Of a stretch of DNA of 64,000 nucleotides, positions 49,901 to 60,946 are shown in pieces. The notes beneath the pieces are model-generated. The model ran no database searches, was not told the DNA's origin, and saw nothing but the letters and a program-made list of their open reading frames with translations. Made by a program: the position numbers and the translations under genes. Each line of letters begins with the position of its first letter. The first letter of the stretch is position 1. The DNA is taken from the NCBI RefSeq assembly GCF_016545825.1, contig NC_052618.1, positions 20,349,561-20,413,560 on the forward strand, given 5' to 3'. The DNA is from Eucalyptus grandis (taxonomy: Eukaryota > Streptophyta > Magnoliopsida > Myrtales > Myrtaceae).

Positions 49901-52900
49901 TCAGCTTGTGCGGCAGCGGCTGCGGCAGCTTGGTTCTGGGCCTGCTGCCCCATCAGATTACCAACAGTCTGGAGCACCTGCATGATCCCTTCGAATCTGG
50001 GATCACCAGGGGCTGCTACCCCGGCATCAACCGGCGGGACTGGTGGTGGTGCTACACCACTCGCGCTAGCCTCAGCTTGCGCTCTACCTCGACCGCCTCG
50101 GGTACTGCCTCTTGCAGGCGTTCTAGCCCGAGTCACTGAGGATAAGGTCCTCTGCCTAGGAGTTCTCGGCTCCTGATCACTCATGCTGTAGACAATCTAC
50201 AACACCTGTTTCCAATTCCATACTGAATTAGAAACTGAGTGATTTCACAATCAATTTACCAGACAGCTATCAGTCACATGCATCAGCATAATATAAAAGC
50301 CATTCCTACTAACTATCCCAAGAACCCATCGCACCTTATCACTCCAAATACAAACTTCGCTCTGATACCACAAAAGGGGGATGTCACGCCCCGGACCCCG
50401 AGCGCGTGCCCATCCCTACCTCGTCTCTAAAAATTTGCGACTTCCCAGGACGAGTCGCCGACCCTTTCCATTTTATTGCACATACGGAAGCGAAAAGAAA
50501 TCCCCTGACAGTAATCATCTCGGGATAGAAAGGCAGGATAATAGATTCACACCCAAACATGCTTTTTATATACACCGAGTCATGAACAAGTCCATGGCCA
50601 AAGACTACAAAAAGACGGCCTTCCAAAAAGAAGCGGTCCTAAGCGACCTACGCTTCCAATCACCTCCTCTCGGCTCCGGGTCCTCCACTCGACGACCCCG
50701 AAAATGTTGTCCCACAACGGGGTGAGATATCATCTCGGCGAGTCTAAGCTCTAAACCCCAATTAGGAGGGAAATACGCAAGAAGCGTCCTAAGCACGCAA
50801 TCACACAATCAAGGAGACTTACCTCGTCTCAGATCCACCCTGCAGGTCAGTACAATTTATCTCACAGACAACACGAGAGCATGAGCAACAAATAAGCTCC
50901 AGTAATTGAAACGCCACACTCAATTAATCATGCGTTCTTAGTTTTGATCTCGGCATATAGCACGGCCTACTCTCAGTTCGGCGGTCTTCTGGCATTGCCA
51001 GGCATCGCCTCCCCATGGAGCGCGGCACGTCTCTTTATCGACGGCTTTCCCGAAGGAGCATAGGGTCCGAATCAAGCTGCGACCGGCTTCCCGTTGTCCG
51101 GGGTATCCCACATAGGGATAACGTCCAGCTCAACAGCCCGGACGATTTCTCATAGCCATCACACGATCACTCAAATATGGCCCAAGGCACCGTGCATTGC
51201 ACTCAAATGCTTCAATTAAAATGGTGAGCTTGGCCTTTTTCTTCGTATTAGAAATTCACATGAAATTACTCGTGTGTGGGTACACGGTCAACTTGATCCA
51301 GAAAAATTGATATTCATCCTTTTTGAAATCCCACTATTTCATATAGTACAAAAAACCATTTTCGGTATCAAAACCCGACACGGGATTTTCTGAATAAATA
51401 TTGAAATTCACAATTTTTGGAATTAAATACCAAAAATCAAATCAACACTCAATTTGCATAATTTAACACTCAATTGCAGAAATTAACCACACCATTGCAA
51501 TCAGCACGAAATTCTGGTCATAGGCCATCTCGGCCTAATTTCCGGAAAAATAATTAATAATTAAATAATTACTGAAATTAATTAAATAAATCAATTTCAA
51601 TTCTAAAAATACTAACCTAGGCCTAAATCATTAAATTAATAACCAATACGGACTCGGAAAAATTCCCGAACCCTACTAGATAAATAGCACAATTTATTTA
51701 GGCCTTAGCTAAACCATGCTAACCACCTAACATGCTCAATTAAATAATTCAATTTCTAATTTAATCTAACTAACCACCTAATTCCTAATAAAATAAATCT
51801 AAACACCCCTTAAACGTCATTAACCTACTAAGCAGAGTTTAGAGTATAAACTCACCGGTGTATCGCGAAAACCGGTTCATCGCGACGACGACGCGACGGC
51901 GGCCGAAACCTTAATTTTCGGCGGCGTCGGCGAACTCTCGGACCGGGCCTAAAACGGGCCCAACAAATCTCAGCCCAAATCTGAGATTTGTTTCCAACTT
52001 GGGCTGGGCTTCACTTGATTCGCGGGCTGAACTTCGGTGGACTTGGGCTTCAGTTCTTGGGCGGGCTTGGAAAGGCTGAGTTGAGCTTGAATTCAAGTGG
52101 GCCTTAAGCTTGCAATGGAATTGGGCCTGAGCCTGAATCATTTGGGCTTTGCTGGGTTAAACAAAATGGGCTTCTCTGGTTTCTTGGACGGGCCCAACTG
52201 CTGACCAAAATTCGCTGGCTTCGCTGGGCTGATCCACGAGCCCAGGAAATGGACGCTGGAGAAGACCACACGGACAGCTTGCTGGCGAAGAGGAAAGAAG
52301 CGGAGCAGCAAGCGTCAACGTGGGAGCTACAGCAGGGGGAAAAGATCGCTGAAGCAGTTTCGTGGCTTGAGCGAGCTTGGTGCGTGGAGAAGACGTGGAG
52401 AAGCACGAGCACGAGCTGCAGTCATGAAGACCGAAGCTGCTGGTGTCTTCGGTGGATTGTGGGCTTCAAGGAGTCAACAAAGCAGGAACTCAGCTGACTT
52501 CGGTGGGCTTCGGAGATGGCAGCGCGGCAAGACCGAAACTGTTTCGGTGGAGAAGCTGGTGGGGGCTTCTTCAGATGGTGGTAGCTCGGCAAAATTGAAG
52601 ACGCGTGGGCCTAGGTCTTCGGTGGTGTTGAGCTATAGCAACTGGAGACATGGGCGCTGAATTGAAGAAAGCTGAGTCGGTCTTCTTTGCTGGCGGTTGA
52701 CCGGGCCTGGAGACGACACAGGATGCGGCAGCTAGCTCGAAGGGGATGAAGGAAGGAGCTTCGAATAAGAAAATCGAAAGAAAGCAGAGACAGAGGACTT
52801 CAGCTGAGCTGCATGCGGTGGGGAAATTGGGATAAGCTTCAAGGGAATGATGAAAGTGACGTGAAGCAGCTGGCCGAGATTGCCGAGGAAGCAACCGCGC

Positions 52901-55900
52901 GGAAGAGTCAACAATCCCTATCCCCTTAATTTATTACTTTGTCTCCTATTACTTTCCCCCATAATTTCCACCAATTAATCCAAAGTTTGAAGTCCAAATT
53001 TTCTGCCTTTTCTCCAATTCCGAATTTCACCAATTAAATTCAACTTCCTTGCTCAATCTCCCAAATTGATATCCGATTTCAATGAAGAAAAATCTCAAAT
53101 GATTTTCCATAATTCCCCGACACTCATAGGCTCAGTTTAGAAATCTCAATTTCCATCAATTTAGCCCATCTGAATTTCCGCTGATTTTCCGTAACGTCCG
53201 AATCAATTTTCCGCAAAAATCCCGGAATCTCTGAAAATTCCTCGGAGAGTGAGTCGACGTTAAACGAGTTGTGACACCTCGGAACTTTCAATTTTTTTTG
53301 AAATCGGGTTCAAATTTGCGGTTATTTTCAATCCGGCGCGCTTTTAGCGTGACCTAGTCTACCGGATAACTTTTAGGAATTTTGGTGCAATTGACCCGTG
53401 ATCGATTTATCTCGAGTCACAAAGTACATCTTCGACACATTAGCAACTCTCAGTTGTCGTGAAAATCTCAAGGTTTCAATTACGGGCACCGGGTACCAAA
53501 ACGACAGAAAATCAATTTAGTGCCGATCGATGAGAATTTTTTCAATCAAGTGGAATCACCCACAATTTGATCACTTATCTCGTCGAATCGACCTATCTTG
53601 ATTTCGATCGATCTCGACGGTGTCGTAATGACCCTTGCGGATCAACTCGGTTGAGCAGATCGATTCTTGGTCGAATTCTCAAGTGCAATTGCATTTAGAT
53701 TCCCTACTTGTTTCCCGGATAGTCCGGTTATCTCGTGAGTGATCAGCTCGAGAATAGCACTATTAGCGTTTCGATGAAAGGCCCGATTTATTTAATCGAA
53801 AACAATTTATGAAAATTCGGGCTGTCACAGCGCATCTCCTGTCCCACATCGCTTAGGGGGGAGTTCTGGGGCTAGTTTATAAGGCCTAAATTCCTCTAAT
53901 CTGTTTGACACGTTTTAAAACCGTGAGGACTCAGTGTCCAAAGCGAAGGATATTACACAGTGGGGCCCAGGTTACTTGTTTAAAAAATAAGTTTGGGTGC
54001 TTGAGTATAAAACGGACAAATGCTCAAGTACTCGTGTTGTCATTGTCCCAAGCCAGGAACTAGCAACAACAACCGACAACAAAATCTAGGTCTTCTCCCA
54101 CTAAGTGAGGTTGGCTTTATTTATCCTAATGTGTCATTGTGCACTCTTTTGACTCGAGTCTTATGTAGGGTTTAAGTACTCCAACTTTCTCCTTATCATT
54201 TGTTCCATGTACTTATAGGCTTTCTCCTGCCATTATTAAACTATGTATCCATCCTGCACTCACATCTTCTCACTAGAGGATTTCATGAACATTGTTCCAA
54301 AATTCCAGAGATCCTCAAATGGGCTTTCCTCATTTTACCCTTGATTAAGGTCATCTCACCATTCTTCAAAGTTGGGGCTTGAACTGTAGTGCCCCAACCT
54401 CACATAGGATGTGAGAAGACTTATGGCTTGATTTTACGAAACCTGAGGTCACTCCTTGAGTATTTATTTTTTGGGGCTTGGTCCATATGAACCAGACTGG
54501 CTTGTTATAAAAAGGTATTTTAAAAATATTTAAATAATAAACCATACTTTCATTTACTAACTTAAACTTTTAAAATAGTTGATAGTAGTGTCACCAAATT
54601 CTCACATAGTATCAGAATTAGAAGTCTTGAGTTCGAATATTTCTAGATTCTATTTATCTCTCTGATTAAATTTACACACTTAATACTACGTAAAAAGACC
54701 AAATTGAGCATAAGAGGGAGTATTAGAATATTTAAATAGTAAATCACCTCTTTATTTAACAACTTAAGATTTTAAAACAATTGGTAGTGTTCCCACCAAA
54801 TTCTCATAGATATCAAGCAACACACTTGTAGGAAGTGCTTGAACTAGGAGCATGTAGGACCTCCAGAACCTGTTTGGAGCAAAGTGTTACATGGTTAGAG
54901 TCACCTCTTGAATCTACATGCCACTTGTAGATCCTATGTAATTATTTCTGGTGTTTGGTTAAAGAGCCGAAATTGACAATCACATCAGTGCTAAATTAGG
55001 AAGTTTGTGACACTCCAATCTCACTTCTAATGGAAGAGGACTTATAGCTTGATTCTTAAGGAAATAACCCAACTCCAACGGCCACCATTTTAATAATCCT
55101 TTTAGGGGCTTGGGTTTGAACAACAAGGGGACCGGACTACATCATTACATGAACCACGCTATGACATTTTCTAGGACATGCTTAAGTGCAAGGTGTGCCG
55201 CTAGAGCATTAAGTGCAAGTCTTAGGACTAGACATCGGCAAGCAGAGAAGTCGTTCAAGAGTGAAGCGTAGCACTGGCAATGACTGACTGGTGCAAAGGG
55301 GAAGGCTGGGCTACCTACTCATGGCCGGGCAGGGACGCGCTAAACAGAATAAAGCTTGGCAGCGCGAGCCAATGGTGTCCAAGTCCTCTAATGCACAGGC
55401 TATTTGTAACAAAGCGGCTGGAACCACATGAGCCAAATCCTTCAAAGTGTTACTCAAATTCGTGGTGACTGTAGATTTAGGCTGCTAATAATGCATCAGT
55501 GCAATCCCTCTCTCACTCTTTGTACGACCCTCGTAGTCTTACAACCTCCTTCCCTGCATATAGCAATAACGCCAACATCAACGCCGGCCCATAGAGTTCA
55601 ACCCATTAAGCCCAAAACCATCGAGGGAGGTATGATAAATCCTGCACTTCGGCCGGTGCCTTACTTTGATATCATTTGTTACAACCTCACCCAATCCATG
55701 TGAGCTAAGCCCCAAAAGGAGAAATCAAGGTGGTGGTGACCTTTGGGAGTGGGCAGACCACTCAATATATCTCTCCTACTCTATGTGGGGCTTGGGGCGT
55801 TGGAGTGTTTGGGAGGCCATGTGCACTCCAAGAGGGTTGTGAGCGGGCAACTACGGGCTGTCTCAGGGTTGGTTGAGCAAGGCACATGTTGCCTCATTCA

Positions 55901-58397
55901 AGATGATGCATATCCTCTGCACAGGCTAATTCAAGAACAGAGTGATTAGATCCATGAGCTAATGGACTAGTTCACGATGCATTTCTACAGGTGAAATCCA
56001 TGTGGAAGAGCACAGTGCAAGTGCACTTGCAGGTTGCACCAGAAAGGTGCATGTGGATAGAACTACGGAAAGAGAAACTATGAAACAATGCAACACATAT
56101 TATAATCTACAACAGATCAACAGCTAGTGCAGGCCAACTTTTATCTGCAAGGTTGCACATTTTTCCAACGTACTTGCTTTGAGAAGCCTACTTGCTGCAA
56201 ATGCTTCACTGATCAAACACCAAATTCAATTGGTAGAAACTACTGTAGTTAATTTAATCAGGATTCGATGAAGGAATGCTCACTTCTGTATACTTAAATA
56301 ATGCTTCAAACTTCTACTTACGAGTAAAATATCCCCAACACATCCATTAGAAAAATATCATATGCAGGTTCTTTCCTTACAGACCCTGCCTGCAGTTGTA
56401 CTTGTCTACTCAGTCTTAGGATCATCTGTTCCATCAGTCCTCATCAGTCATTATGGCCATGGAAATCCATGTAACGCTTTCAGAACTTTCACATTGTATG
56501 ACATGCACCACACCAATGCTTTCCCATTCATTAGCTTTTCTGTCGTGCTACTTCTATGATGTTACCAGCATTGCCAAAGAAAGGTCGAAAGCTTAAGACA
56601 ACAGCTGCAGCACCTGCAAGAGCACCACAGGTACAGTAATCTTCCACTTGGTCATGAGTCTTTGGAGAATGAACATGAATGGTGTAGAAGTGGACTTCCA
56701 AAGGGATTGAGGACTCTTCCAGTTATCTCACTAAATGATATATAGAATGCTTATCTGAATTAAAATTCTGTTCCAAATGTTAGCATCTGTTAGAATTTTC
56801 ATCTTGTAGATTGAGGAATATCAAGATTCAGTTTCAAAAGTACAAATTGCCATGGTGTCAAAGAATTCACTTGTGCGAAAAACTTGTCTGTTTTTGGTAA
56901 TACTTATCCATGTCTGAGGAGAGAACAAAATATATATTTCATCTTCTCAATCACATGCATTAAGAATACTTGTGTAGAGCAGATGAAGCCCAGAGTCGAT
57001 AGTGCAGCACAGTAATTATTTCGTAACCAAAGAAGACAGCAACTTCTCTTATAATCACTAAGCATAATCGACCATATTCTATCTACTTGATATGTAAATG
57101 GTTCAAGAGAGCTACTACTGTCCTGGCAAAACTAGCATAAAGTGTTACCTGCTGCGACCAAATGGATCTTCTTAGTCCATCCAGAATGCATTTGTGGATT
57201 AGGCCCAACAAGTTTTTTATTGTAGAGGGGACAATAACATCAGGGATTCATTTTGAAACTATCTGATCAACTATATAATTCTAGTTATTTTGGATGAGCT
57301 CCAAGGACAAAGAAATCCAGAAACTATCATATTTTGGGGTATACTTTCTCAGTTATTTTAGCTGAGCTGCCAACAAAAAGAAATCCAGAAAGCTTCCTCA
57401 AGCTTGTACAACCTTGGGAGGCTATACTGTGTCCAAGACTTTAAAATAGACTAGTTTCATTGATATAATCAGTAAAGTCCTTTCGGAATTGCTAAAGTAA
57501 CTCATTACGATGGCTTCTAGATTTGAAAATGCGGCAAATTATACATTAGAAAAATGTCCATTCACTCAACTAAAAAATTGGAAAGGGTGTTGGATTCCTT
57601 TTGATATGATATGCTATCAGAATGTCAAGTATCTAGAGACATAAGAAGGTCTTCAAAATGTGGCAGGAAATTGATAAGTTCTCAAGTCTGAGCATGATTT
57701 CTTCTCTTCAATCTGATACACACAGGCAATTGATGGGAGAACAACTCTCTGGCCTCAGCATCAAAGATCTGCATAATCTAGAAAACCAACTAGAGCAAAG
57801 CCTAAAAAGCATCCGTGCCAATAAGGTAGTAGCTGAATATCTGCCTCAAACTCTCAAACATTGTTTATGTATTACCACCAGATCCAGGAAAAGACGACAC
57901 AAGCTCACTTTATCTGAGGAATAATTCTGGTAATTCTTTCTCTGCAGGAGGGAATTTTCTCTGCTGACATAAAAGAGCTGAACCTAAAGGTTTCAACAAC
58001 CTAACGACTGTATTCCAATAGTACGGTTATCAACTATCAAGTGACTCACATAAGCTTAATTCATTCCAGGGAAATGTGATGCATCAGGAAAACATAGAGC
58101 TTCACAAGAAGATCAGTCTCTTCCTTCAGGAAAATAATGCATTGAGAAAGAAGGTATAAGTTCAGATGACAAGTGCATCTATTACATGTCAATCAATTAC
58201 TCATCTTTTATTTTACTGACAAATTTCCTAATCCATAGGTCTGTAGAGCAAGCGATGTGAATCAAGCTAACCAATATTGCCATGAACCATCAACTATGAC
58301 CATAGTGCATGACTTGTTTGCGCCTTCAAACCTCCGTCTAGGCCAACCACAGCCTCAGAGTAAAGAAGTCCCCCTTGAAACAACCAATCTGGGGTAA
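34970..58397 (+). CDS. AGL17/ANR1-type MIKC MADS-box transcription factor, seven exons
   Basis: Exons: 34970-35151 (182 nt), 39210-39288 (79), 56569-56630 (62), 57726-57825 (100), 57948-57989 (42), 58070-58153 (84), 58239-58397 (159); all introns GT-AG, frame unbroken, 235 residues. These exon sizes are those of classic MIKC genes. Residues 1-60 form the MADS domain ([20 protein letters not shown]...), which binds CArG-box DNA and dimerises. Residues 61-87 are the I region. The K domain follows, with [31 protein letters not shown] and LEQSLKSIR. The C-terminus has [11 protein letters not shown], like AGL17, AGL21 and ANR1. Family members act in the nucleus in root nitrate response, stomatal and flowering control. 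Exon 3 starts with His-Cys where the family has Phe-Trp. An alternative end using a GT at 58394 and the AG at 58461 would change only the last residues. It looks functional despite its large introns. Confidence 0.9.
35152..39209 (+). other. Intron 1 of the MADS-box gene (4058 bp)
   Basis: Bounded by TCTAG|GTTAGA and TTTCGCAG|TATG. A long first intron is usual in MIKC genes and often holds regulatory elements, though I identified none. It contains a decayed Ty3 integrase region (37940-38760) in the opposite orientation. The remainder is AT-rich. The minus-strand frame 37910-37635 (with [18 protein letters not shown]) is not recognised. Confidence 0.8.
37940..38760 (-). pseudogene. Decayed Ty3 integrase fragment in MADS intron 1
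   Basis: On the minus strand, pieces in shifting frames read [17 protein letters not shown] (like the start of a Ty3 chromovirus integrase linker), then [35 protein letters not shown] and YSTFHL...TEMVN (core, with the Q of HPQTDGQTE turned into stops), then [16 protein letters not shown] (the C-terminal 'LVWxHLRKERFP' block). Order and spacing match a Reina-like chromovirus. Many stops and shifts indicate great age. Confidence 0.72.
41930..42031 (+). repeat. Left half of an older repeat that received the Tekay insertion
   Basis: The sequence tgtgacggcccaagcgcgg...gcgca before the element joins, after removing one GCGCA, to tctcctgtcccacatcgc at 53835. 'Cccacatcgcttagggg' and the later 'aaaccgtgaggactcagtgtccaaagcg' (53930-53960) are widely seen in plant LTR-type repeats. 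So the target was itself a repeat. Confidence 0.5.
42032..45494 (-). repeat. 3' LTR of the Tekay-like element
   Basis: This copy lies downstream of pol on the minus strand. It contains a GC-rich central part (43500-44560) with short open frames shared by the other LTR, and AT-rich ends. Its pair is at 50382-53829 and a diverged solo copy is at 16079-19483. Confidence 0.93.
45495..45509 (-). promoter_or_regulatory. Polypurine tract of the Tekay-like element
   Basis: On the minus strand this reads TAAGAGGGGAAGAGT and directly abuts the TGTGACAGCC start of the 3' LTR. Its purine run and position fit the plus-strand primer for reverse transcription. Confidence 0.8.
45540..45990 (-). pseudogene. 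C-terminal integrase and chromodomain-like segment, out of frame with pol
   Basis: The frame 45944-45540 encodes a [14 protein letters not shown] block (the GPF/Y region of Ty3 integrase C-termini), [16 protein letters not shown], and a chromodomain-like end with VKVVWQHHG and TWETEESM. The same frame extends upstream to about 46015 with [17 protein letters not shown]. In this family it is the continuation of the polyprotein. Here one extra A near 46020 puts it out of frame with the 1396-codon ORF. The chromodomain is thought to guide integration to specific chromatin. Confidence 0.85.
45994..50184 (-). CDS. Gag-Pol polyprotein of the Tekay-like element (1396 aa, truncated by a frameshift)
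   Basis: Domains in order: Gag (about 105-285, with [15 protein letters not shown]), CCHC zinc knuckle at 350-363 ([14 protein letters not shown]), protease near 430-515 ([12 protein letters not shown]), RT about 600-795 ([19 protein letters not shown]), RNase H about 912-1025 (IYSDAS, FTDHQSL), and integrase from 1125 with the H1130-H1137-C1167-C1170 zinc site and D1200, D1261, E1297 core. The start at 50184 is the first Met downstream of the primer site, with a Ser/Arg/Ala-rich N-terminus. Two motifs are off consensus: protease DPG for DSG and RT FIED for FIDD. The frame ends early at AEKLCR because of an inserted base. The replication proteins act in cytoplasmic particles. This copy is probably inactive on its own. 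Confidence 0.92.
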   Translation of the reverse strand: MSDQEPRTPRQRTLSSVTRARTPARGSTRGGRGRAQAEASASGVAPPPVPPVDAGVAAPGDPRFEGIMQVLQTVGNLMGQQAQNQAAAAAAAQAEVPEGNVVANRPIHKLVEHFLKLQPPKFTGTGDPEAATRWIEGLEKAFELLKCSEEEKVTLAVYQMQEVASTWWKATRREVFPEGVVPEWNVFVRAFNNKYFSSCAKQLKMAEFLHLRQGSMTVDQYEAKFAELSQYAPRLIQDPEEKAMRFIDGLRPELKDPLVPFDIKNYNELYGRAQLIEKNLNERAAASGSRFNSNQDRNRFGKRPMTGGRYPVPLNRKGGVGKSTWRQNGACRFCGKRHGSAPCPSRPGACFECGQQGHMAKNCPRRPMGPPQLPPPPQMNQNRGLPPPIVQQGGLLRPPAQGRTYAITRGQAEDAPNVIAGTISLNNHAAYALFDPGATHSFIAERYVKLVGLIPELLKSVISISTPLKDNVLATVGCLGCMLAIGEREGKIDLIVLAMYDFDLIIGMDWLTKQRAKLDCYRKTIQFNPLEGESFEFIGSRGGPSISLISSLEATRLLDEGCQAYLATVVDTTVEELKIEDIAVVQEFPDVFPKELPGLPPEREIEFMIELAPGTEPISKAPYRMALSELKELKVQMQELLDKGFIRPSASPWGAPVLFVKKKDGSLRLCIDYRQLNQVTIKNKYPLPRIDDLFDQLQGASIFSKIDLRTGYHQLRIRKEDIPKSAFRTRYGHYEFTVMPFGLTNAPAAFMDLMNRVFKEYLDQFVIVFIEDILVYSKSPEEHKGHLRLVLQTLRTHELYAKFSKCEFSLTRVAFLGHVISGEGISVDPSKIEAVINWPRPTTVTEIRSFLGLAGYYRRFVEGFSSLASPLTKLTKKNEKFIWTDKCERSFQELKEKLTTAPVLTIPSGPGGFEIYSDASFRGLGCVLMQHGRVVAYASRQLRPHELNYPTHDLELAAIIFALKIWRHYLCGEKFQIFTDHQSLKYLFSQKELNMRQRRWMELLKDYDCDILYHPGKANKVADALSRKSSVAQMVLKEWTLIEKARDSVFKFEVGHLSNLMATLRIEPEVQVRIKMLQSTDPVIQKILQEDTDKRKADFQISEDGTLRFQGRLVVPDDVELREEILSEAHRSSYSIHPGSTKMYQNLRQHYWWSGMKADIAKHVAKCLTCQQVKAQHCKPGGLLQPLAIPEWKWEHITMDFVTGLPRSQRGNDSIWVVVDRLTKSAHFIAIRKDLSLDRHADLYVRQVVRMHGVPVTITSDRDPRFTAAFWKSLQSALGTKLQYSTAYHPQTDGQSERTIQTLEDMLRACVIDFKGSWEDQLHLVEFAYNNSYQQSIQMAPFEALYGRVCRTPVCWDEVGERKITGPELIQQSVDAVAVIRGRLKTAQKRAEKLCR
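50359..50370 (-). promoter_or_regulatory. Primer binding site (initiator tRNA-Met) of the Tekay-like element
   Basis: On the minus strand this reads TGGTATCAGAGC, the complement of the 3' end of plant initiator tRNA-Met, 11 bases after the end of the 5' LTR. It marks the start of minus-strand DNA synthesis and confirms orientation. Confidence 0.9.
50382..53829 (-). repeat. 5' LTR of the Tekay-like element
   Basis: This LTR adjoins the primer site and should hold the element's promoter, near the TGTGACAGCC end or within its 3.4 kb. It matches 42032-45494 throughout. One visible difference is around 52025-52110, where the GC-rich part carries different small indels. Confidence 0.93.
53835..56560. 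other. Right part of MADS intron 2 with old LTR-like remnants
   Basis: Related stretches occur at 54388 (tgccccaacctcac...gacttatggcttgattttac) and 55008 (tgacactccaatctcac...gacttatagcttgattctta). A further 'tttgatatcatttgttacaacctcaccc' like block lies at 55666-55695, with the look of a primer-site/LTR junction. These suggest decayed LTR fragments. No gene is visible. Confidence 0.45.
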
Positions 58398-58692
58398 ATT
58401 TCCCACTCAATTATTTTGAAGAGCATACTTTCAATCAACGACATGTCTTTCACACAACAGATCTGATTAAGCACTGTGAACCAGACTGCAACTGCATTAG
58501 CACGAGTTCAGACTGCGGAATGGTTATCAACGCATTGCATTGAAAGCTAGCAGACAGTTCAAAAGCTCAAGCTTCTACAAGTTATCTTCAAACAACAAAC
58601 TTGTATATTCACCAGAAAGACTTCAAGGTATGGTATGTCATGTCTAAAACTCAGAACATGGGACACTTTATCTTTGTAAATGGAAATATGTC

Positions 58693-58698
58693 AATAAA
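58693..58698 (+). terminator. Possible polyadenylation signal of the MADS-box gene
   Basis: AATAAA lies about 295 bp after the stop codon in an AT-rich stretch (ttgtaaatgg, tcaataaataatg). This is a reasonable plant 3' UTR length; the actual cleavage site is not known. Confidence 0.5.
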
Positions 58699-58699
58699 T

Positions 58700-59960
58700 A
58701 ATGAAAGCAAGACAACATGCCAGAAGGTATCGACCATCATCAGCTAAGTTGTCGTCCCCTTTCTAACCAACATCTGTTAAAAGGTTTGTACTGCCAATTC
58801 TACTCTACAAATTCATAGTCTTGTAACTGCATTTCTTCCACAAGTGAGACCTCTACAGTTTATAAAAAATTTAGAAATTTGCAAACTTTTGCAGATTATA
58901 GTTCGAAATCCATTCATTATGTGTAGGAGTATTGGTCAAAAAGGATGGACCTCTCTGTTGCTATTTGACATGCAAACGCAAAGAATAAAGAGATGAGGAA
59001 AGAAGAGCATGCATCGGAGAGTTCGTTCAGCTTCCTTTCGTGAAAAATATGCGCTATTTTCATAGATCAATTTGCAACCAAATGTACACAACCGTGAGCC
59101 CCACATAGCCAATAAGCACATAAGAAAAAGTGGTTCAAATTGAAAACCCAAGCCAGCGCAACAATTCTGAGTATTCCTTGTGTCGTAATGCACTGATAGG
59201 ATGAAACATAGTATGCAGACAAGAAGATAGACCAAATAAGCATGGTATCTAATCGCACATAAAGTCACAGGCAGATGGGTTAATCATTTAAGCTTCCTCT
59301 AAATCTGGCTTGAGTCAAGAAACATGTGTACAGCCATTCCATGGCTATAACAAATACATCCAGCTTTTCAAAGCCAAATGATATACAGAACAAGTATGTG
59401 GCCATCCGCATGAACTTCACTTTTTATGTCCTGATTGGATTGATTTTGTCATTCCTTAACCTTTTAGAAATCTTCTTCCAAATTACCTTCCTTCGACATG
59501 AAGAACAACACTCTAGGACTCCAAGTGTCACAGACAGATCATCAAGATGACTGGGACTTTTTTCACGCAGTTTCATTTCATATTACAAGTCATGGGTTTG
59601 GTTAACAGTCAATTATTCCTCTCCTTCAGTGATCCCACCATGTTAACATCTCCCGCATACCTGAACGACTTCTTTGCGAAGAAATTTGGCAAGACCTAAT
59701 ACCATTTTTTTCGCTATTTTCGTCACCTATAACAGGAAGGAAGTAATTCTTTTTTCTTTTTTTTTTTTTTTTTTTTTTTGCGGGCGCGGGGGCGGGAACG
59801 GGGCGGGAGAGAGAGAGAGGGGAAGAAAGCAACCGCTGCGAACTGCCACAACAGCGGTCTCGGGGGCGATCTTCTGCTGATGACGAGAGAAAACGTCGCG
59901 ACGAACATAGACGAGATCGATGGACTTACCGTCGAACGACGCTCGCGAGCTGACACAAGA
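58700..59960. other. Downstream flank of the MADS gene; no firm gene
   Basis: A minus-strand frame at 59268-58936 (110 codons) is Cys- and Leu-rich with no family match. A pure T-run lies at 59758-59779, followed by a GC-rich ggcgggag patch. A minus-strand stretch 59726-59661 is bounded by AG and GT and open for 22 codons; it is discussed in the findings. Confidence 0.4.
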
Positions 59961-59974
59961 ACGATGCCGCGAGC

Positions 59975-60215
59975 AGTTTGTCCTCCACGAAGATTGATTC
60001 CCCGTTTCCCTCCGTGAATTAGTTCAAGATCGCTTGCAAAAAAGGCTCAATCACCTTTTCATTGGAGCAGAATAGGCTCTCCACACTTCCTGGCCGCGTG
60101 GCGTGTCAATTTGGATCTTATAACGCGGGCAGTGCGGATCGCAAGCAACGTGGAGTAACTATGGCTCAATCCGTTAGATCTTACGAAATTATTCACAGGG
60201 TTAGCTAGCGTTAGT
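59975..60215 (+). repeat. Direct repeat copy 1 (about 240 bp)
   Basis: The stretch tttgtcctccacgaag...attgattc through ttagttcaagatc, attggagcagaataggctc, gtgtcaatttggatctta, gtaactatggctcaatcc and ggttagctagcgttag matches 62770-63027 in order, with many substitutions. Confidence 0.85.
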
Positions 60216-60946
60216 CGGCTTTCCAGAACCAGGGAGTCTGCTTTGGTTCGTCCGGCTGGTTACAAGTTTCTTCTCAAGACAGAAGTTGTTTCCAATCAAC
60301 AGGGACTGTCTCCGCGCATCCACAAACGTGGCGGGTTGCAAAACTATGTTACTTATTTTAACGTGTCATGCTCCCATACTCTGTTACTCTCCTTAGTACA
60401 GTATATTTTTCGAGCCTATCCCTTGCTCTACCCTCTAGTTTCTTTACATCTTAGGGACTTAGAAGTTCAAATTACTCCTTGGACGAAGCCTTTTAACTAC
60501 TTGCATAGATTATGTCTTATAAGAAGGTCCCTAGCCACAATAATTTTTATTTTTTTTGAGGTGTAAAAGCTGTCTCTACCTCCTAAGGGTTCAACATCTG
60601 GGGATGTCGGGGTCTGCTAGAAGCTCAAAAGAAACCTTTTAAAAATCTGCTTAGCTCCGATCTTATGAGGAGGTCAATAGCCATTATATTTTTTGAGGTG
60701 TTGGAGTATCCCTTGAGGGTTTAACATCTAAGGATGCTTGCCCAAACAAAGCTTTTAAAGGATATGCTCAAGTTTAATTCTTATGGGGAGGTCCCCAACT
60801 ACAATATTTATCGAGGCATGAGAATTGCCTCTACCCCCTGAGGGTTTGATATTTAGAAGATGCTAAGATTTGCAAGAGGCCCAGACGAAACCTTTTAAGG
60901 ACATGCTCAAGTTTAAGTCTTACGAGGAGTATCCCAAGCTATTATA

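Larger units (their letters stand above)
42032..53829 (-). mobile_element. Complete Tekay-like Ty3 chromovirus LTR retrotransposon (11,798 bp)
   Basis: Two LTRs (42032-45494, 3463 bp; 50382-53829, 3448 bp) begin tgtca(t/c)gccccggacc and end ggctgtcaca; on the minus strand the LTR starts TGTGACAGCC. The GCGCA direct repeat at 42027-42031 and 53830-53834 is an exact 5-bp target duplication. A tRNA-iMet primer site lies inside the right LTR and a polypurine tract inside the left LTR, so transcription runs right to left, opposite to the host MADS gene. Coding order is gag, protease, RT, RNase H, integrase, then a chromodomain-like C-terminus, which defines a chromovirus. LTR copies differ by scattered substitutions and small indels, so insertion is fairly recent but not new. 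Confidence 0.95.
39289..56568 (+). other. Intron 2 of the MADS-box gene (17,280 bp) hosting a full retrotransposon
   Basis: Bounded by ATCAAG|GTAAGA and ATGTTACCAG|CAT. Of its length, 11.8 kb is the Tekay-like element at 42032-53829. The left part (39289-42026) has no gene or clear repeat except a short CT tract near 41850. The right part (53835-56568) holds remnants of older LTR sequences. Without the element the intron would be about 5.5 kb. Confidence 0.85.

Noticed and set aside
58936..59268. Minus-strand frame of 110 codons with hydrophobic stretches
   Set aside because: No start context, splice support or family match; could be a 3' UTR or chance frame.
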